A stretch of 9,697 nt of DNA from Ruminococcaceae bacterium UBA3818 (GCA_002369315.1 DFDW01000027.1:1-9697), one strand, 5' to 3'; counted from the first letter of the stretch, positions 1-7,657 are shown. The notes: generated by a model from the letters alone, not told the origin. Translations and numbers: made by a program.

Positions 1-266
1 GAAACATCGCATTTGATGTACTGCATGGTGTCATAAATCGCCAATCCGGCTGTTACCGAACCGCCAGGGCTATTGATATACAAGCTGATGTCCTTATCCG
101 GGTCCTGCCCTTCCAGGTACAAAAGCTGTGCGACCACCAGGCTCGCGCTGGCATCGTTTACTTCCTCGCAAAGCATCACAATTCTGTCGTTGAGCAATCT
201 GGAAAAAATGTCATAGGAACGCTCGCCGCGATTTGTTTGTTCCACTACCATTGGCACCAGACTCAT
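1..266 (-). CDS. clpP: ATP-dependent Clp protease proteolytic subunit ClpP, N-terminal part
   Basis: Serine protease subunit that forms the tetradecameric degradation chamber and works with ClpX or ClpC ATPases in the cytoplasm. Only the first 88 codons are present; the gene runs off the left edge of the window. The reading begins MSLVPMVVEQTNRGERSYDI and continues through SLYINSPGGSVTAGLAIYDT (about residues 61-80). This is the conserved oxyanion-hole region of ClpP. The catalytic Ser (expected near residue 98), His and Asp lie outside the window. The ATG at 266 is chosen because GGAGGT at 275-280 sits 8 bases upstream; the ATG at 273 is in another frame. It lies 64 bases downstream of tig, with no promoter or terminator seen between, so it is probably co-transcribed with tig. 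Identity is seen directly; the operon is inferred. Confidence 0.96.
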   Translation of the reverse strand, partial: MSLVPMVVEQTNRGERSYDIFSRLLNDRIVMLCEEVNDASASLVVAQLLYLEGQDPDKDISLYINSPGGSVTAGLAIYDTMQYIKCDV

Positions 267-330
267 GGTTCATTACCTCCATTTGAAATATGTAAGAGGA
301 AGAAACACAGGCACCTTGCAAAAAGAATGA

Positions 331-1752
331 TTATTCAGCGTCTTGGGTTTCTTCTACTTTTTTCTTGGTTGTTTTTTTCTTGGCAGGCGTTTTTTTCTCT
401 TCGTCTTCGTCCGCCTTCTCTTCTTTCTCAGCCGCTTTCTTCTTGGCGGGAGCTTTCTTCTTTTCCGGCGCACTTTCGGAAACTTCCGCGCTGGACTTGA
501 TCAGGTCGATAGCTTTGTTCACAGCCAGATCCAGTTTGATTTCCTCGGCAGGAACCAGCTCTTTGAGTTTTGCAAGCTCCATCGAATAAGCAGAAGCCAT
601 CTTCTCCAACTCTGCTTCCAATTCCCCTTCGGAAACCTCAATGTTCTCCAGCTTAACGATTTCTTCCAGCGCCAGACGAATTTTCACCTGATTCAAAGCC
701 TGCTCTTTATAAGTTTCCTTAAAGGCATCGGCCGTAAAGCCGGTATATTTCGTATACAGATCCAGACTCAGTCCCTGAGACTGCAAACGGTAATCAAATT
801 CCTGCAGCATCTCATCCGTTTTGCGGTCTACCATGCACTGGGGAATTTCCGCTTCCATGCTCTCTACGACCTGCTCTACCAGCTGCTCCTCCACTGCGGT
901 CTCAGCGCTTTTTTCCGCCGCCTCAGTCAGTTTCGCACGGATGTCTTTTTTCAGCTCATCCAAAGTGTCAAACTCGCTGACATCCTTTGCAAACTCGTCA
1001 TCCAGTTCCGGCAGCTCTTTTTCCTTGATTTCATGCAGCTTGCATTTGAACACAGCGGCTTTTCCCGCCAATTCTTCCGCCTGATAATCCTCCGGGAAAG
1101 TGACGTTTACGTCAAACTCCTCGCCCACGTTTTTACCCATGATTTGATCTTCAAAGCCGGGGATAAACTGACCGGAACCCAATTTCAGATCAAATTTTTC
1201 GCCTTTTCCACCTTCAAAAGGAACCCCGTCAACGAAGCCCTCAAAGTCAATGACGGTGTTGTCGCCGTCTTTGGCGGCACGGCCTTCTACAGTCACCATT
1301 CTTCCGTTTCTTTCCTGCAGTTTGGCGATCTCTTCATCCACCTGCTCGTCACTGACGTTGACAGGCGCTTTGGTCGCTTTCAGGCCTTTGTATTTTTTCA
1401 CAGTAACCTCAGGTTTTACCGTTACTTTCGCAGTAAAGGAAAATCCTTCGGCGGAAACATCGGTGATCTCGATTTCCGGGCGGTCTACCGGGTCGATTCC
1501 CGCTTCTTCCACTGCTTTGGTATATGCGTCGGGATACATATCGTTAACGGTATCCTCATAAAAAACAGCTTCGCCATACAGCTTCTCGATTACGCTTTTG
1601 GGCGCTTTGCCTTTGCGGAAACCGGGAACAGTAATATTTTTCGCGGTTTTCTTGTAAATTTTGTCGATTCCTTTTTTGAAATCTTCCGCGCCGACGGAAA
1701 CCACCAGTTCATACGTATTGGTCTCCACTTTGTTAGCCGAAACAAGGCTCAT
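331..1752 (-). CDS. tig: Trigger factor (ribosome-associated chaperone and peptidyl-prolyl isomerase)
   Basis: First chaperone met by nascent chains at the ribosome exit tunnel, with peptidyl-prolyl cis-trans isomerase activity. The 473 residues show the full family layout. An N-terminal ribosome-binding domain (about 1-150) carries the signature GFRKGKAP at 44-51. An FKBP-type domain follows (about 155-245, with DFEGFVDGVPFEGGKGEKFDL and GSGQFIPGFEDQ). The helical C-terminal substrate-binding domain spans about 250-423. Most trigger factors are about 430 residues; the excess here is a roughly 50-residue tail (424-473) rich in Lys, Glu, Ala and Pro, with PAKKK twice. The ATG at 1752 has an AGGAGG-type site just upstream. 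It is transcribed from a promoter at 1824-1853 and followed 64 bases later by clpP, a widely conserved pairing. Confidence 0.97.
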   Translation of the reverse strand: MSLVSANKVETNTYELVVSVGAEDFKKGIDKIYKKTAKNITVPGFRKGKAPKSVIEKLYGEAVFYEDTVNDMYPDAYTKAVEEAGIDPVDRPEIEITDVSAEGFSFTAKVTVKPEVTVKKYKGLKATKAPVNVSDEQVDEEIAKLQERNGRMVTVEGRAAKDGDNTVIDFEGFVDGVPFEGGKGEKFDLKLGSGQFIPGFEDQIMGKNVGEEFDVNVTFPEDYQAEELAGKAAVFKCKLHEIKEKELPELDDEFAKDVSEFDTLDELKKDIRAKLTEAAEKSAETAVEEQLVEQVVESMEAEIPQCMVDRKTDEMLQEFDYRLQSQGLSLDLYTKYTGFTADAFKETYKEQALNQVKIRLALEEIVKLENIEVSEGELEAELEKMASAYSMELAKLKELVPAEEIKLDLAVNKAIDLIKSSAEVSESAPEKKKAPAKKKAAEKEEKADEDEEKKTPAKKKTTKKKVEETQDAE

Positions 1753-1823
1753 GTAAACTTCCTCCTGTACTGTCCAGCCGCAGGGTCACACAATCCCTGT
1801 GCCGAATGCAAATTAACTATGTT

Positions 1824-1853
1824 ATTATAGCATGTCAAAAGGGGTTTTGCCAA
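1824..1853 (-). promoter_or_regulatory. Sigma-A-type promoter of tig (extended -10)
   Basis: On the minus strand there is TTGGCA (1848-1853), an 18-base spacer, and TATAAT (1824-1829) preceded by TGC, which makes an extended -10. Transcription would start near 1817, leaving a leader of about 65 bases before the tig start. The spacer contains CAAAA-GGGG-TTTTG (1836-1849 on the plus strand), a short inverted repeat that could hold an operator; that part is speculative. Confidence 0.75.
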
Positions 1854-1901
1854 GAATGAATTGTTACGAATTTGATAATTTTTTCCGTTTTGTCGTTTCC
1901 T

Positions 1902-2615
1902 CTAAAAAAGCTGCGTTTTTTCCTTACTTTTTTCAATTTTTACCGGATAAAAACCGAGAAAATCACCGGAAACAAGCCGAAAATCAATCCCCTGATAAAA
2001 GCCATTGAGTGCATAGGAGCATCCGCTTCCATGGACATGTCCATAATATACCCGCCGGATTCCATATTCCTGCAAAGTATGTAAAATCGGGAGATTGACC
2101 TCCTGGCCGAAAACCGGTGGGTAATGCAAAAAGACCAGCAGTTCTCCGTCTTTGTCCTTCGCCGCATCCAAAGACAGTCGAAGGCGCCCCGCTTCCCGCG
2201 CCAGGACCTTTTCGTCATGGGGCTGACCATTTTCAAACAACCAGCCGCGGGTGCCGCACAGGCAAAACCCCTCTGCGCAGACACAGCTATTATGGAGCAC
2301 TTCTATGTCATCTAATCCGTTTTGCTGCAAAAACTGATCCATTTTATGCTTGGTCGACCACCAATAATCGTGATTTCCCTTTAAAATCACTTTTTTGCCC
2401 GGCAAGCGGTGCAGAAATTGAAAATCCGGCAGCAATTCCTCAAAATTCATCGCCCAGGAAATATCTCCCGGCAGAACCACCGTATCGTTTTCTCCCACTG
2501 CGTTTTTCCAGTTTTCCGCCAGCCTCTGCGCATGATTTTCCCAACCTTTGAAAATGTCCATCGGTTTCTGACAGCCAAAGGACAGATGCGGGTCGCCGAT
2601 GGCAAAAAGACTCAT
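1902..2615 (-). CDS. Calcineurin-like metallophosphoesterase, substrate unknown
   Basis: A 237-residue cytoplasmic protein with the complete metal-binding set of the calcineurin-like phosphoesterase fold. GDPH (Asp8, His10), LPGDISWA (Asp51), KGNHDYWW (Asn81, His82), LHYPP (His164) and YGHVHG (His193, His195) are in canonical order and spacing. This would bind two divalent metals and hydrolyse a phosphoester. The physiological substrate cannot be read from the sequence. There is no signal peptide or membrane segment. I place the start at the ATG at 2615 because GGGGGAG lies 5 bases upstream; a GTG at 2621 would overlap that site. It sits only about 35 bases after the base of the thrC terminator, and I see no clear promoter of its own. 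Expression may come from read-through or a promoter inside thrC. A distinct tig promoter follows it. Confidence 0.93.
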   Translation of the reverse strand: MSLFAIGDPHLSFGCQKPMDIFKGWENHAQRLAENWKNAVGENDTVVLPGDISWAMNFEELLPDFQFLHRLPGKKVILKGNHDYWWSTKHKMDQFLQQNGLDDIEVLHNSCVCAEGFCLCGTRGWLFENGQPHDEKVLAREAGRLRLSLDAAKDKDGELLVFLHYPPVFGQEVNLPILHTLQEYGIRRVYYGHVHGSGCSYALNGFYQGIDFRLVSGDFLGFYPVKIEKSKEKTQLF

Positions 2616-2620
2616 TGGCA

Positions 2621-2627
2621 CTCCCCC
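2621..2627 (-). promoter_or_regulatory. Ribosome binding site deciding the metallophosphoesterase start
   Basis: GGGGGAG on the minus strand is 5 bases from the ATG at 2615. The upstream in-frame GTG at 2621 shares its first base with this site and is therefore unlikely to be the start. Confidence 0.7.
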
Positions 2628-2645
2628 TTTCCCATCTTTGATAAG

Positions 2646-2678
2646 AAAAAGGCGGAAAGGATTTTTATCTTTTCCGCC
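2646..2678 (-). terminator. Intrinsic terminator after thrC
   Basis: On the minus strand, GGCGGAAAAGA (2668-2678) pairs with TCCTTTCCGCC (2651-2661) across a 6-base loop, with one A-C mismatch. The stem is followed at once by TTTTT (2646-2650) and CTTATC. It begins 12 bases after the thrC stop codon. It marks the end of the lepB-to-thrC transcription unit, although the next gene on the same strand starts very close behind it. Confidence 0.88.
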
Positions 2679-2690
2679 GCATCTTTTGCC

Positions 2691-4187
2691 TTAAACGTTT
2701 TGCAGCGCCTTAGCCAGCGCGTCATTCATCCGGTCTTTTGCGAAACTTTCGGTGAAACGAACCGGTTTTTCCCGCAATCCGGCCAGCTGTTCGGGCATTT
2801 CGTTTCCGGAAAGCTCTTCTAATTTCCGGGCAACCTCAAATTCGTCTGCGTCCTGCGCTTCTGCGCCCAGAGCCGACAGCACAGCATGAGGAAATTTAAA
2901 CGGATTCGCCGTTGAGGCAATCACCGTCTTGGTGTCATCGCCGGTCTGGGACAGATAGGATTCGTAAACCGAGACCGCTACCGCCGTATGGGTATCGCAC
3001 AGATAAGAATAGGTGTCGAACAGCCGTTTGATCGTGGCTGCCGTTTCCGCCTCATCGCAATAGCCGCCATCGAAATCCGCCTGCAGCCGGTTCAGCACCT
3101 GCTGTGAAACGGTATAACGTCCGTTGGTTTTCAGCCCTTCCATCAAATCCCGCACTGCAGCATCATCCTCGTCCATCAGGTGGAACAAAAGACGTTCTAG
3201 ATTGCTGGAAATCAAAATGTCCATAGACGGAGATGTCGTCGCGTAAAAAGGCCGATTCCGGTCATATACGCCGGTTTGGATAAAATCGGTCAGCACGTTG
3301 TTTTTGTTGGAAGCGCAAATCAGTTTCCGAATCGGCAAGCCCATCTGTTTGGCGTAGTAAGCTGCCAGGATATTTCCAAAATTCCCGGTGGGCACGCAGA
3401 CATTGATTGGGTCGCCCAGCGCGATTTGCTCATCGCGCACCAGGTCGCAGTAGGCGCTGACGTAATAGACGATCTGCGGCAGCAGCCGTCCCCAGTTAAT
3501 GGAGTTGGCGCTGGAAAACACGCGGTTTTGCTTTTGAAGCATCTGAATGGTTTGGGGATCGCAGAACAGCTTTTTCACGCCGCTTTGCGCATCGTCAAAA
3601 TTGCCGTGAATCGCCGCGACAAAAACATTTTCCCCCTCCTGAGTAGCCATCTGCAGCTTTTGCAGAGGGCTTACCCCTTCTTCGGGGTAAAATACCACGA
3701 TCCGAATACCCGGCACATCGCAAAAGCCTTCCAGCGCGGCCTTACCCGTATCGCCGGACGTGGCTACCAAAATTACAATCTCTTTGCCGTCGCCGGACTT
3801 TTGCGCGGCAACAGTCATAAGCCGGGGCAGCAGCTGCAAAGCCATATCTTTAAACGCGCAGGTCGGTCCGTGCCACAATTCCAGCAGATACGCATTCTCC
3901 CCCAGCCGGGCCAGAGGCGCGATCTGTGAACCGGAAAATTTCTGAACATGATAAGCGCCCTTTAAACAGGATTCGATTTCCTCTGGGGAGAAATCAGTCA
4001 GAAAGCCCTCTAAAATTGTCTGTGCCCGCTGGATGTAATCTTGCCCGATCATGCATTCCAGCATTGGTTCAGATAATTTGGGCAGTTGCTCTGGAACAAA
4101 CAGTCCGCCTTCTGCGGAAAGCCCCTGCAAAATAGCCTGGCTGGACGAAACCTTCTGCGTTTTGTCTCTTGTACTTTGATACTGCAC
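2691..4187 (-). CDS. thrC: Threonine synthase (PLP-dependent)
   Basis: Last step of threonine synthesis: O-phospho-L-homoserine plus water gives L-threonine plus phosphate, using pyridoxal phosphate. Numbering from the GTG at 4187 (498 residues), the PLP-binding Lys is Lys113 in WHGPTCAFKDMALQLLPR. The phosphate-cradle motif ATSGDTG ends at about 148. VPTGNFGNILAAYYAKQMGL lies around 266-285. The start is moved 3 codons inside the longest frame: AAAGGAG (4196-4202) is 8 bases from the GTG at 4187, whereas the GTG at 4196 lies in that site. The resulting N-terminus (MQYQSTRD, then GLSAEGGLFVPE) matches the usual ThrC opening. It lies 35 bases downstream of the M19 dipeptidase with nothing between, so it is probably the last gene of that operon. 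I see no T-box or other amino-acid-sensing leader directly before it. No hom or thrB is in the window. Confidence 0.96.
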   Translation of the reverse strand: MQYQSTRDKTQKVSSSQAILQGLSAEGGLFVPEQLPKLSEPMLECMIGQDYIQRAQTILEGFLTDFSPEEIESCLKGAYHVQKFSGSQIAPLARLGENAYLLELWHGPTCAFKDMALQLLPRLMTVAAQKSGDGKEIVILVATSGDTGKAALEGFCDVPGIRIVVFYPEEGVSPLQKLQMATQEGENVFVAAIHGNFDDAQSGVKKLFCDPQTIQMLQKQNRVFSSANSINWGRLLPQIVYYVSAYCDLVRDEQIALGDPINVCVPTGNFGNILAAYYAKQMGLPIRKLICASNKNNVLTDFIQTGVYDRNRPFYATTSPSMDILISSNLERLLFHLMDEDDAAVRDLMEGLKTNGRYTVSQQVLNRLQADFDGGYCDEAETAATIKRLFDTYSYLCDTHTAVAVSVYESYLSQTGDDTKTVIASTANPFKFPHAVLSALGAEAQDADEFEVARKLEELSGNEMPEQLAGLREKPVRFTESFAKDRMNDALAKALQNV

Positions 4188-4195
4188 CCTTTTCA

Positions 4196-4202
4196 CTCCT
4201 TT
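4196..4202 (-). promoter_or_regulatory. Ribosome binding site deciding the thrC start
   Basis: AAAGGAG on the minus strand, 8 bases from the GTG at 4187. It overlaps the earlier in-frame GTG at 4196, which argues against that codon as the start. Confidence 0.75.
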
Positions 4203-4222
4203 GGTGTCTCGCTTTTCACATG

Positions 4223-5149
4223 TTACAGGACATACTCCTGGAAAACACGGTTGGCGTTTTCAAAGAAAATATCCCGAACCAGGTCCTCGTTCAGATTCTT
4301 TTTCAGCAGATATTCGTAAAAATCGGCGTTTTTCTCAACCGAGCTTAAGCATTCCGGCACATGGGTACCATCAAAGTCGGAGCCCAGCGCCACGACTTTT
4401 TCACCGCCCAGGCTCAGGAAATGCTCAATATGACGGTACAGCCAGTCAAAATCCGCTTTTTCCGGATCATCGCAGATAAAGTCCTTGGAATAGTTCAGAC
4501 CTACCAGGCCGCCGCGTTTCACATACTCTTTGAACTGCTCGTCGGTCACGTTGCGGATATGCCCGCAGACAGTCCGGGAGTTAGAATGGCTGGCAATCAG
4601 CGGTTTGGTTGCCACGGAACAAGCATCTTCAAAGCCGGCGTCTGAAATATGGGACAGATCCACCAGCATGCCGACCCGCTCCATCTCTTTGATGGCAGCC
4701 TTGCCAAAATCGGTCAGTCCCTCGTTTTTGCTGGTTCCGCAGCCCAGTTCATTGGGGCCGTTCCAAGTCAGGGTCATCATGGCAACACCCTGGTCTTTCA
4801 ACAGTTTTACGCGGCTGATATCTCCTGCCAGCGCACATCCGCCTTCAATGGTGAGAATGCCGGTAATCGGCTTTTTCGCCTGCCCAAGTTCTTTGCCGTT
4901 GTGTGCCCATTCCATCCGGTCCGCGTATTTTTCAGTCTGCGCTTTATAATACGCAAAAGTCCAGTCGTAAAAATCGATGGCGTCCTGTCCTCTGAACTTA
5001 TCCGGGATAAAAATGGCGAAACACTGGACGTAATGCTCAAAAGCGCCCAGCTTGTCCAAAGAGATATGCATCTGGTCATTGATCAGATTCAGATTGTTGC
5101 GGTTACCGCCCAACAGGGTGTCGCAATGCATGTCAAAAGCTTTCATCAT
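4223..5149 (-). CDS. Membrane-dipeptidase-like zinc peptidase, family M19
   Basis: A 308-residue amidohydrolase-fold enzyme of the renal dipeptidase (M19) family, which hydrolyses dipeptides, often including L-D or D-containing ones. The metal ligands are visible in order: His8 and Asp10 in DMHCDT, the bridging Glu102 in TIEGGCALAGD, His167 in VDLSHISD, His188 in IASHSNSR, and the catalytic-site Asp258 in ALGSDFDG. There is no signal peptide or membrane segment, so unlike the mammalian enzyme it should be cytoplasmic. Two adjacent ATGs (5149 and 5146) lie 5 and 8 bases from GAGGT, and either could serve. The first overlaps the end of yraN by 17 bases, which suggests translational coupling. 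The substrate is not readable; peptide or cell-wall dipeptide recycling is a reasonable inference. Confidence 0.94.
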   Translation of the reverse strand: MMKAFDMHCDTLLGGNRNNLNLINDQMHISLDKLGAFEHYVQCFAIFIPDKFRGQDAIDFYDWTFAYYKAQTEKYADRMEWAHNGKELGQAKKPITGILTIEGGCALAGDISRVKLLKDQGVAMMTLTWNGPNELGCGTSKNEGLTDFGKAAIKEMERVGMLVDLSHISDAGFEDACSVATKPLIASHSNSRTVCGHIRNVTDEQFKEYVKRGGLVGLNYSKDFICDDPEKADFDWLYRHIEHFLSLGGEKVVALGSDFDGTHVPECLSSVEKNADFYEYLLKKNLNEDLVRDIFFENANRVFQEYVL

Positions 5150-5516
5150 TTGTCACCTCATATGCATTTATTATGTATCGATAGGATTGAACGGAAAATG
5201 TTTTTCCTTTTTTCGTTACAATCTCGAACACATCAAATCTTGGCTGCAAATCAACAGGGTACTCCATCAAATAGCACACTGCCGACCGGATAATCCGTTC
5301 GCGCTTGCGCCGATCCACCGCTTCTGCGGGCCGGGTTACGGACCCTGTACGCCTAGTCTTTACCTCTACAAAAGCGATACAGCCTTTGTCCAGGACAATC
5401 AGGTCAATTTCTCCATACGGTGTGTAGTAGTTGCGCGAAAGGATTTTCATCCCCTGTTCCTGTAAAATCTGTGCGGCGAACGTCTCGCCCTGCGCACCGA
5501 TTTCCCGCGTTGTCAT
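5133..5516 (-). CDS. yraN: YraN/UPF0102 family endonuclease-like protein
   Basis: A 127-residue protein of the UPF0102 (YraN) family, which has a Holliday-junction-resolvase-like PD-(D/E)xK fold. N-terminal Glu11 (GAQGETFAAQIL) is followed by YGEIDLIVLD (Glu36, Asp38) and FVEVKTR (Glu51, Lys53), the complete nuclease-type active-site set. The cellular role is still poorly known; the active site suggests action on nucleic acid, but that is inference. Its ATG shares ATGA with the stop of rnhB, a 4-base overlap. Its 3' end overlaps the dipeptidase start by 17 bases. A weak site, AAAAGGTGAG (5525-5534), lies inside the end of rnhB. Neighbourhood with rnhB is common for this family in Firmicutes. 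Confidence 0.93.
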   Translation of the reverse strand: MTTREIGAQGETFAAQILQEQGMKILSRNYYTPYGEIDLIVLDKGCIAFVEVKTRRTGSVTRPAEAVDRRKRERIIRSAVCYLMEYPVDLQPRFDVFEIVTKKGKTFSVQSYRYIINAYEVTNDESF

Positions 5517-6160
5517 AGATTTTTCTCACCTTTTAAATGGTCATCCAAATTTTTAAGGAAGCTGATTCGATGCACCGGTGAAATACCATACCGCCCAATG
5601 CGCTCGTAATGCTCTTTGGTCGGATACCCTTTGTGCCGGGCGAATCCGTATTGCGGATACTGTCGGTCCAACTCCAACATGAACCGGTCCCGGGAAACTT
5701 TGGCCAAAATGGAAGCCGCGGCAATAGACGCAGACACCGCATCCCCCTTGACCACCGGGATCGCAGGGATTTTTAGATTTGGCACGCGGTTTCCATCAAT
5801 ATAAGCAACGTCCGGACAGACACAAAGCCCTTCCACCGCTTTTTTCATCGCCAACATCGATGCGGCCAGGATGTTGATCCGGTCAATCTCCTTTTCGTCC
5901 ACCATGCAGATTTGATAAGCGACTGCCTTTTCAACAATGGTATCATACAGCAGTTCCCGCTTCTTTTCGCTGAGTTTTTTGGAATCATTCAGCCCCTCGA
6001 TTTCAGCATTCCGGGGTAAAATCACCGCCGCGGCAAACACCGGGCCGGCCAAAGGTCCGCGGCCCGCTTCATCCGCGCCGCAGATCCACGAAAAATCATT
6101 CATGGCATATGCCGTCCGCTCGAATTCATATAAATCCGGCGGCATTTTCCGGGGCGCCAT
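5513..6160 (-). CDS. rnhB: Ribonuclease HII
   Basis: Cleaves RNA in RNA-DNA hybrids and starts removal of single ribonucleotides misincorporated in DNA. The four catalytic acids are present: Asp30 and Glu31 in GADEAGRGPLAGP, Asp122 in AYIDGN, and Asp140 in VKGDAVSASIAAASILAKVS. The spacing of the last two (18 residues) matches E. coli RNase HII. The substrate-recognition motif is intact, with GRG at 33-35, and the C-terminal HKGYPT and SPVHRISF segments are typical. Length (215) is normal, and it lacks the long N-terminal extension of the B. subtilis enzyme. The ATG at 6160 overlaps the ylqF stop as TGATG and has a strong GGAGG inside the ylqF end. It is followed by yraN with an ATGA overlap, so translation of ylqF-rnhB-yraN is probably coupled. 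Confidence 0.97.
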   Translation of the reverse strand: MAPRKMPPDLYEFERTAYAMNDFSWICGADEAGRGPLAGPVFAAAVILPRNAEIEGLNDSKKLSEKKRELLYDTIVEKAVAYQICMVDEKEIDRINILAASMLAMKKAVEGLCVCPDVAYIDGNRVPNLKIPAIPVVKGDAVSASIAAASILAKVSRDRFMLELDRQYPQYGFARHKGYPTKEHYERIGRYGISPVHRISFLKNLDDHLKGEKNL

Positions 6161-7074
6161 CAGTTTTCCTCCTGCAAGGACGGCTGCGGCCGCTCCTTTT
6201 TCGGTGGTTTCTGTGGTGTTTCCAGTGTGATTTTGCCGATTTTTCCGCTGCGGAATTCATCCAGCACCGCGATAGCTGCCCGCTCTGTGTTGACCGAACC
6301 GCCGGACTGCAGCATTCCACGTTTGCGGGCTACCAGTTCCAGCAAGTCATAGGCCTCAATGTCCGCTGTTTCTTCATCGGTCAGCTTATACCGCTCGCAC
6401 AGTAGTTTATGATATCGTTCGTTTAACAATTCCAAAAGGCGCATGGCCAAAAGTTCGATATCCACCACATCATCCTTGACCGCGCCGGTAAACGCCAGAT
6501 ATTCCCCCACCCGCTTGTCTTCAAATTTCGGCCAGAGAATGCCCGGCATATCCAAAAGATCAATACCGTTTTCTAAATTCACCCATTGGCGGCCGCGGGT
6601 TACACCCGGCCGATCTTCCACCTTGGTCCTACGGGAGCCAGCCATCCGGTTGATAAAAGACGACTTGCCCACGTTGGGGATTCCCACGATCATCATTCGA
6701 ATTGGAGCCCCCTGCATGCCCTTTTGGGCACGTCGCTCCAGAAGAGGAGCCAGTTCCTCTTTCACGGTTGGCACAAACTGTTTGATTCCTTTTCCACTGC
6801 GGCAATCGGTGGGAATCGCCGCAATCCCCTGCTCTTTGTAGTACTGGCACCATTCCCGGGTTACAGCGTCATCTGCTGCGTCACATTTGTTGAGCAGCAC
6901 AATACGTGGTTTTTTACCGACCAGTCCCGGCAATTCCGGGTTGCGGCTGCTGATGGGAATTCTGGCGTCAATTACCTCCACCACAATATCCACCAACCGA
7001 AGGCTTTCCCGCATAAGTCGTCTTGTTTTCGCCATATGGCCGGGAAACCACTGGATCGAAGGGGCTTCGGTCAT
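6160..7074 (-). CDS. ylqF: Ribosome biogenesis GTPase YlqF/RbgA
   Basis: Essential GTPase in B. subtilis that completes late assembly of the 50S subunit. The 304-residue protein shows the circularly permuted GTPase order: G4 (LNKCDAAD, 61-68) and G5 (TDCRSGKG, about 89-96) come before G1 (GIPNVGKSS, 131-139), G2 (PGVTRG, 156-161) and G3 (DMPG, 175-178). The opening IQWFPGHMAKTRR is the YlqF-specific N-terminus. The C-terminal part (GSVNTERAAIAVLDEFRSGK) matches the helical RNA-binding region. A lysine- and proline-rich end follows. AAAGGAGA overlaps the lepB stop 13 bases upstream, and the downstream stop overlaps the rnhB start, so it is the second gene of the operon. The rplS gene, often next to it in Firmicutes, is absent here. 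Confidence 0.97.
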   Translation of the reverse strand: MTEAPSIQWFPGHMAKTRRLMRESLRLVDIVVEVIDARIPISSRNPELPGLVGKKPRIVLLNKCDAADDAVTREWCQYYKEQGIAAIPTDCRSGKGIKQFVPTVKEELAPLLERRAQKGMQGAPIRMMIVGIPNVGKSSFINRMAGSRRTKVEDRPGVTRGRQWVNLENGIDLLDMPGILWPKFEDKRVGEYLAFTGAVKDDVVDIELLAMRLLELLNERYHKLLCERYKLTDEETADIEAYDLLELVARKRGMLQSGGSVNTERAAIAVLDEFRSGKIGKITLETPQKPPKKERPQPSLQEEN

Positions 7075-7087
7075 GTTATCTTCTCCT

Positions 7088-7657
7088 TTATTCTATCAAT
7101 CCAATTTTGTGAAACGGAAAGAACCTGAAAACGGCCTTTCCCAGGATATATCGCTGATCCACCATGCCAATACTGCTGTCCCGGCTGTCCAAAGAGTGAT
7201 TCCGGTTGTCTCCCATGACAAAAACGCATCCCTCTGGTACCGTGACCGGGAAACCCACATCTCTTTTCATGTTTGTCGGCTCGTTGATATACGTTTCTTC
7301 CAGCACCTGTCCATCTACCATAACCGACCCGGCATCAAAATCAATGTCCACTGTTTGCCCTTCGACCGCAATAATCCTTTTGATAATTGCGGTGGTATCG
7401 TTTTCCGGCCGGATAATGACCACGATATCGCCGGGCTGCGGCTGGTAAAAAAGATGGGACACAATCAAACGGTCACCGTTTAGCAGAGTCGGCACCATCG
7501 AAGAGCCTTCCACCGCGATGGTCCGGAACAAAAAGGTAAACAGCAGCACCACGATCACGACGGCAAAAACCAATGCATCCGCCCACTCAAAAGCGCTTTG
7601 CACCAGCCTTCTCTTTTTGGAATTCTGCAAGTGCAATCCCTCGATTCCCCCAATCAT
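7088..7657 (-). CDS. lepB: Signal peptidase I
   Basis: Membrane-bound serine protease that removes signal peptides from exported preproteins. The 189-residue protein has a basic cytoplasmic start (KKRR at 14-17) and one transmembrane segment (about 26-46). The external catalytic region holds Ser53 in EGSSMVPTL and the general-base Lys93 in IIKRIIAVEGQ. The box E motif GDNRNHSLDSR is at 149-159. This is the short single-membrane-span type found in Gram-positives. The ATG at 7657 has GGAG 9 bases upstream. It is the first gene of the minus-strand operon, with an extended -10 promoter at 7740-7748 and the ylqF start 13 bases beyond its stop. Many Firmicutes have several copies of this gene; this one is fixed beside ylqF. 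Confidence 0.96.
   Translation of the reverse strand: MIGGIEGLHLQNSKKRRLVQSAFEWADALVFAVVIVVLLFTFLFRTIAVEGSSMVPTLLNGDRLIVSHLFYQPQPGDIVVIIRPENDTTAIIKRIIAVEGQTVDIDFDAGSVMVDGQVLEETYINEPTNMKRDVGFPVTVPEGCVFVMGDNRNHSLDSRDSSIGMVDQRYILGKAVFRFFPFHKIGLIE

Noticed and set aside
1753..1823. A small hairpin in the tig leader (CAGGG pairing with CCCTG across 9 bases), considered as a riboswitch or attenuator.
   Set aside because: Only five base pairs, no U-run and no similarity to a known leader class.
343..1830. A 495-codon plus-strand open frame opposite trigger factor.
   Set aside because: It is a long antisense shadow of tig, Phe- and Leu-rich with no recognisable domain, and the minus strand encodes a complete family member.
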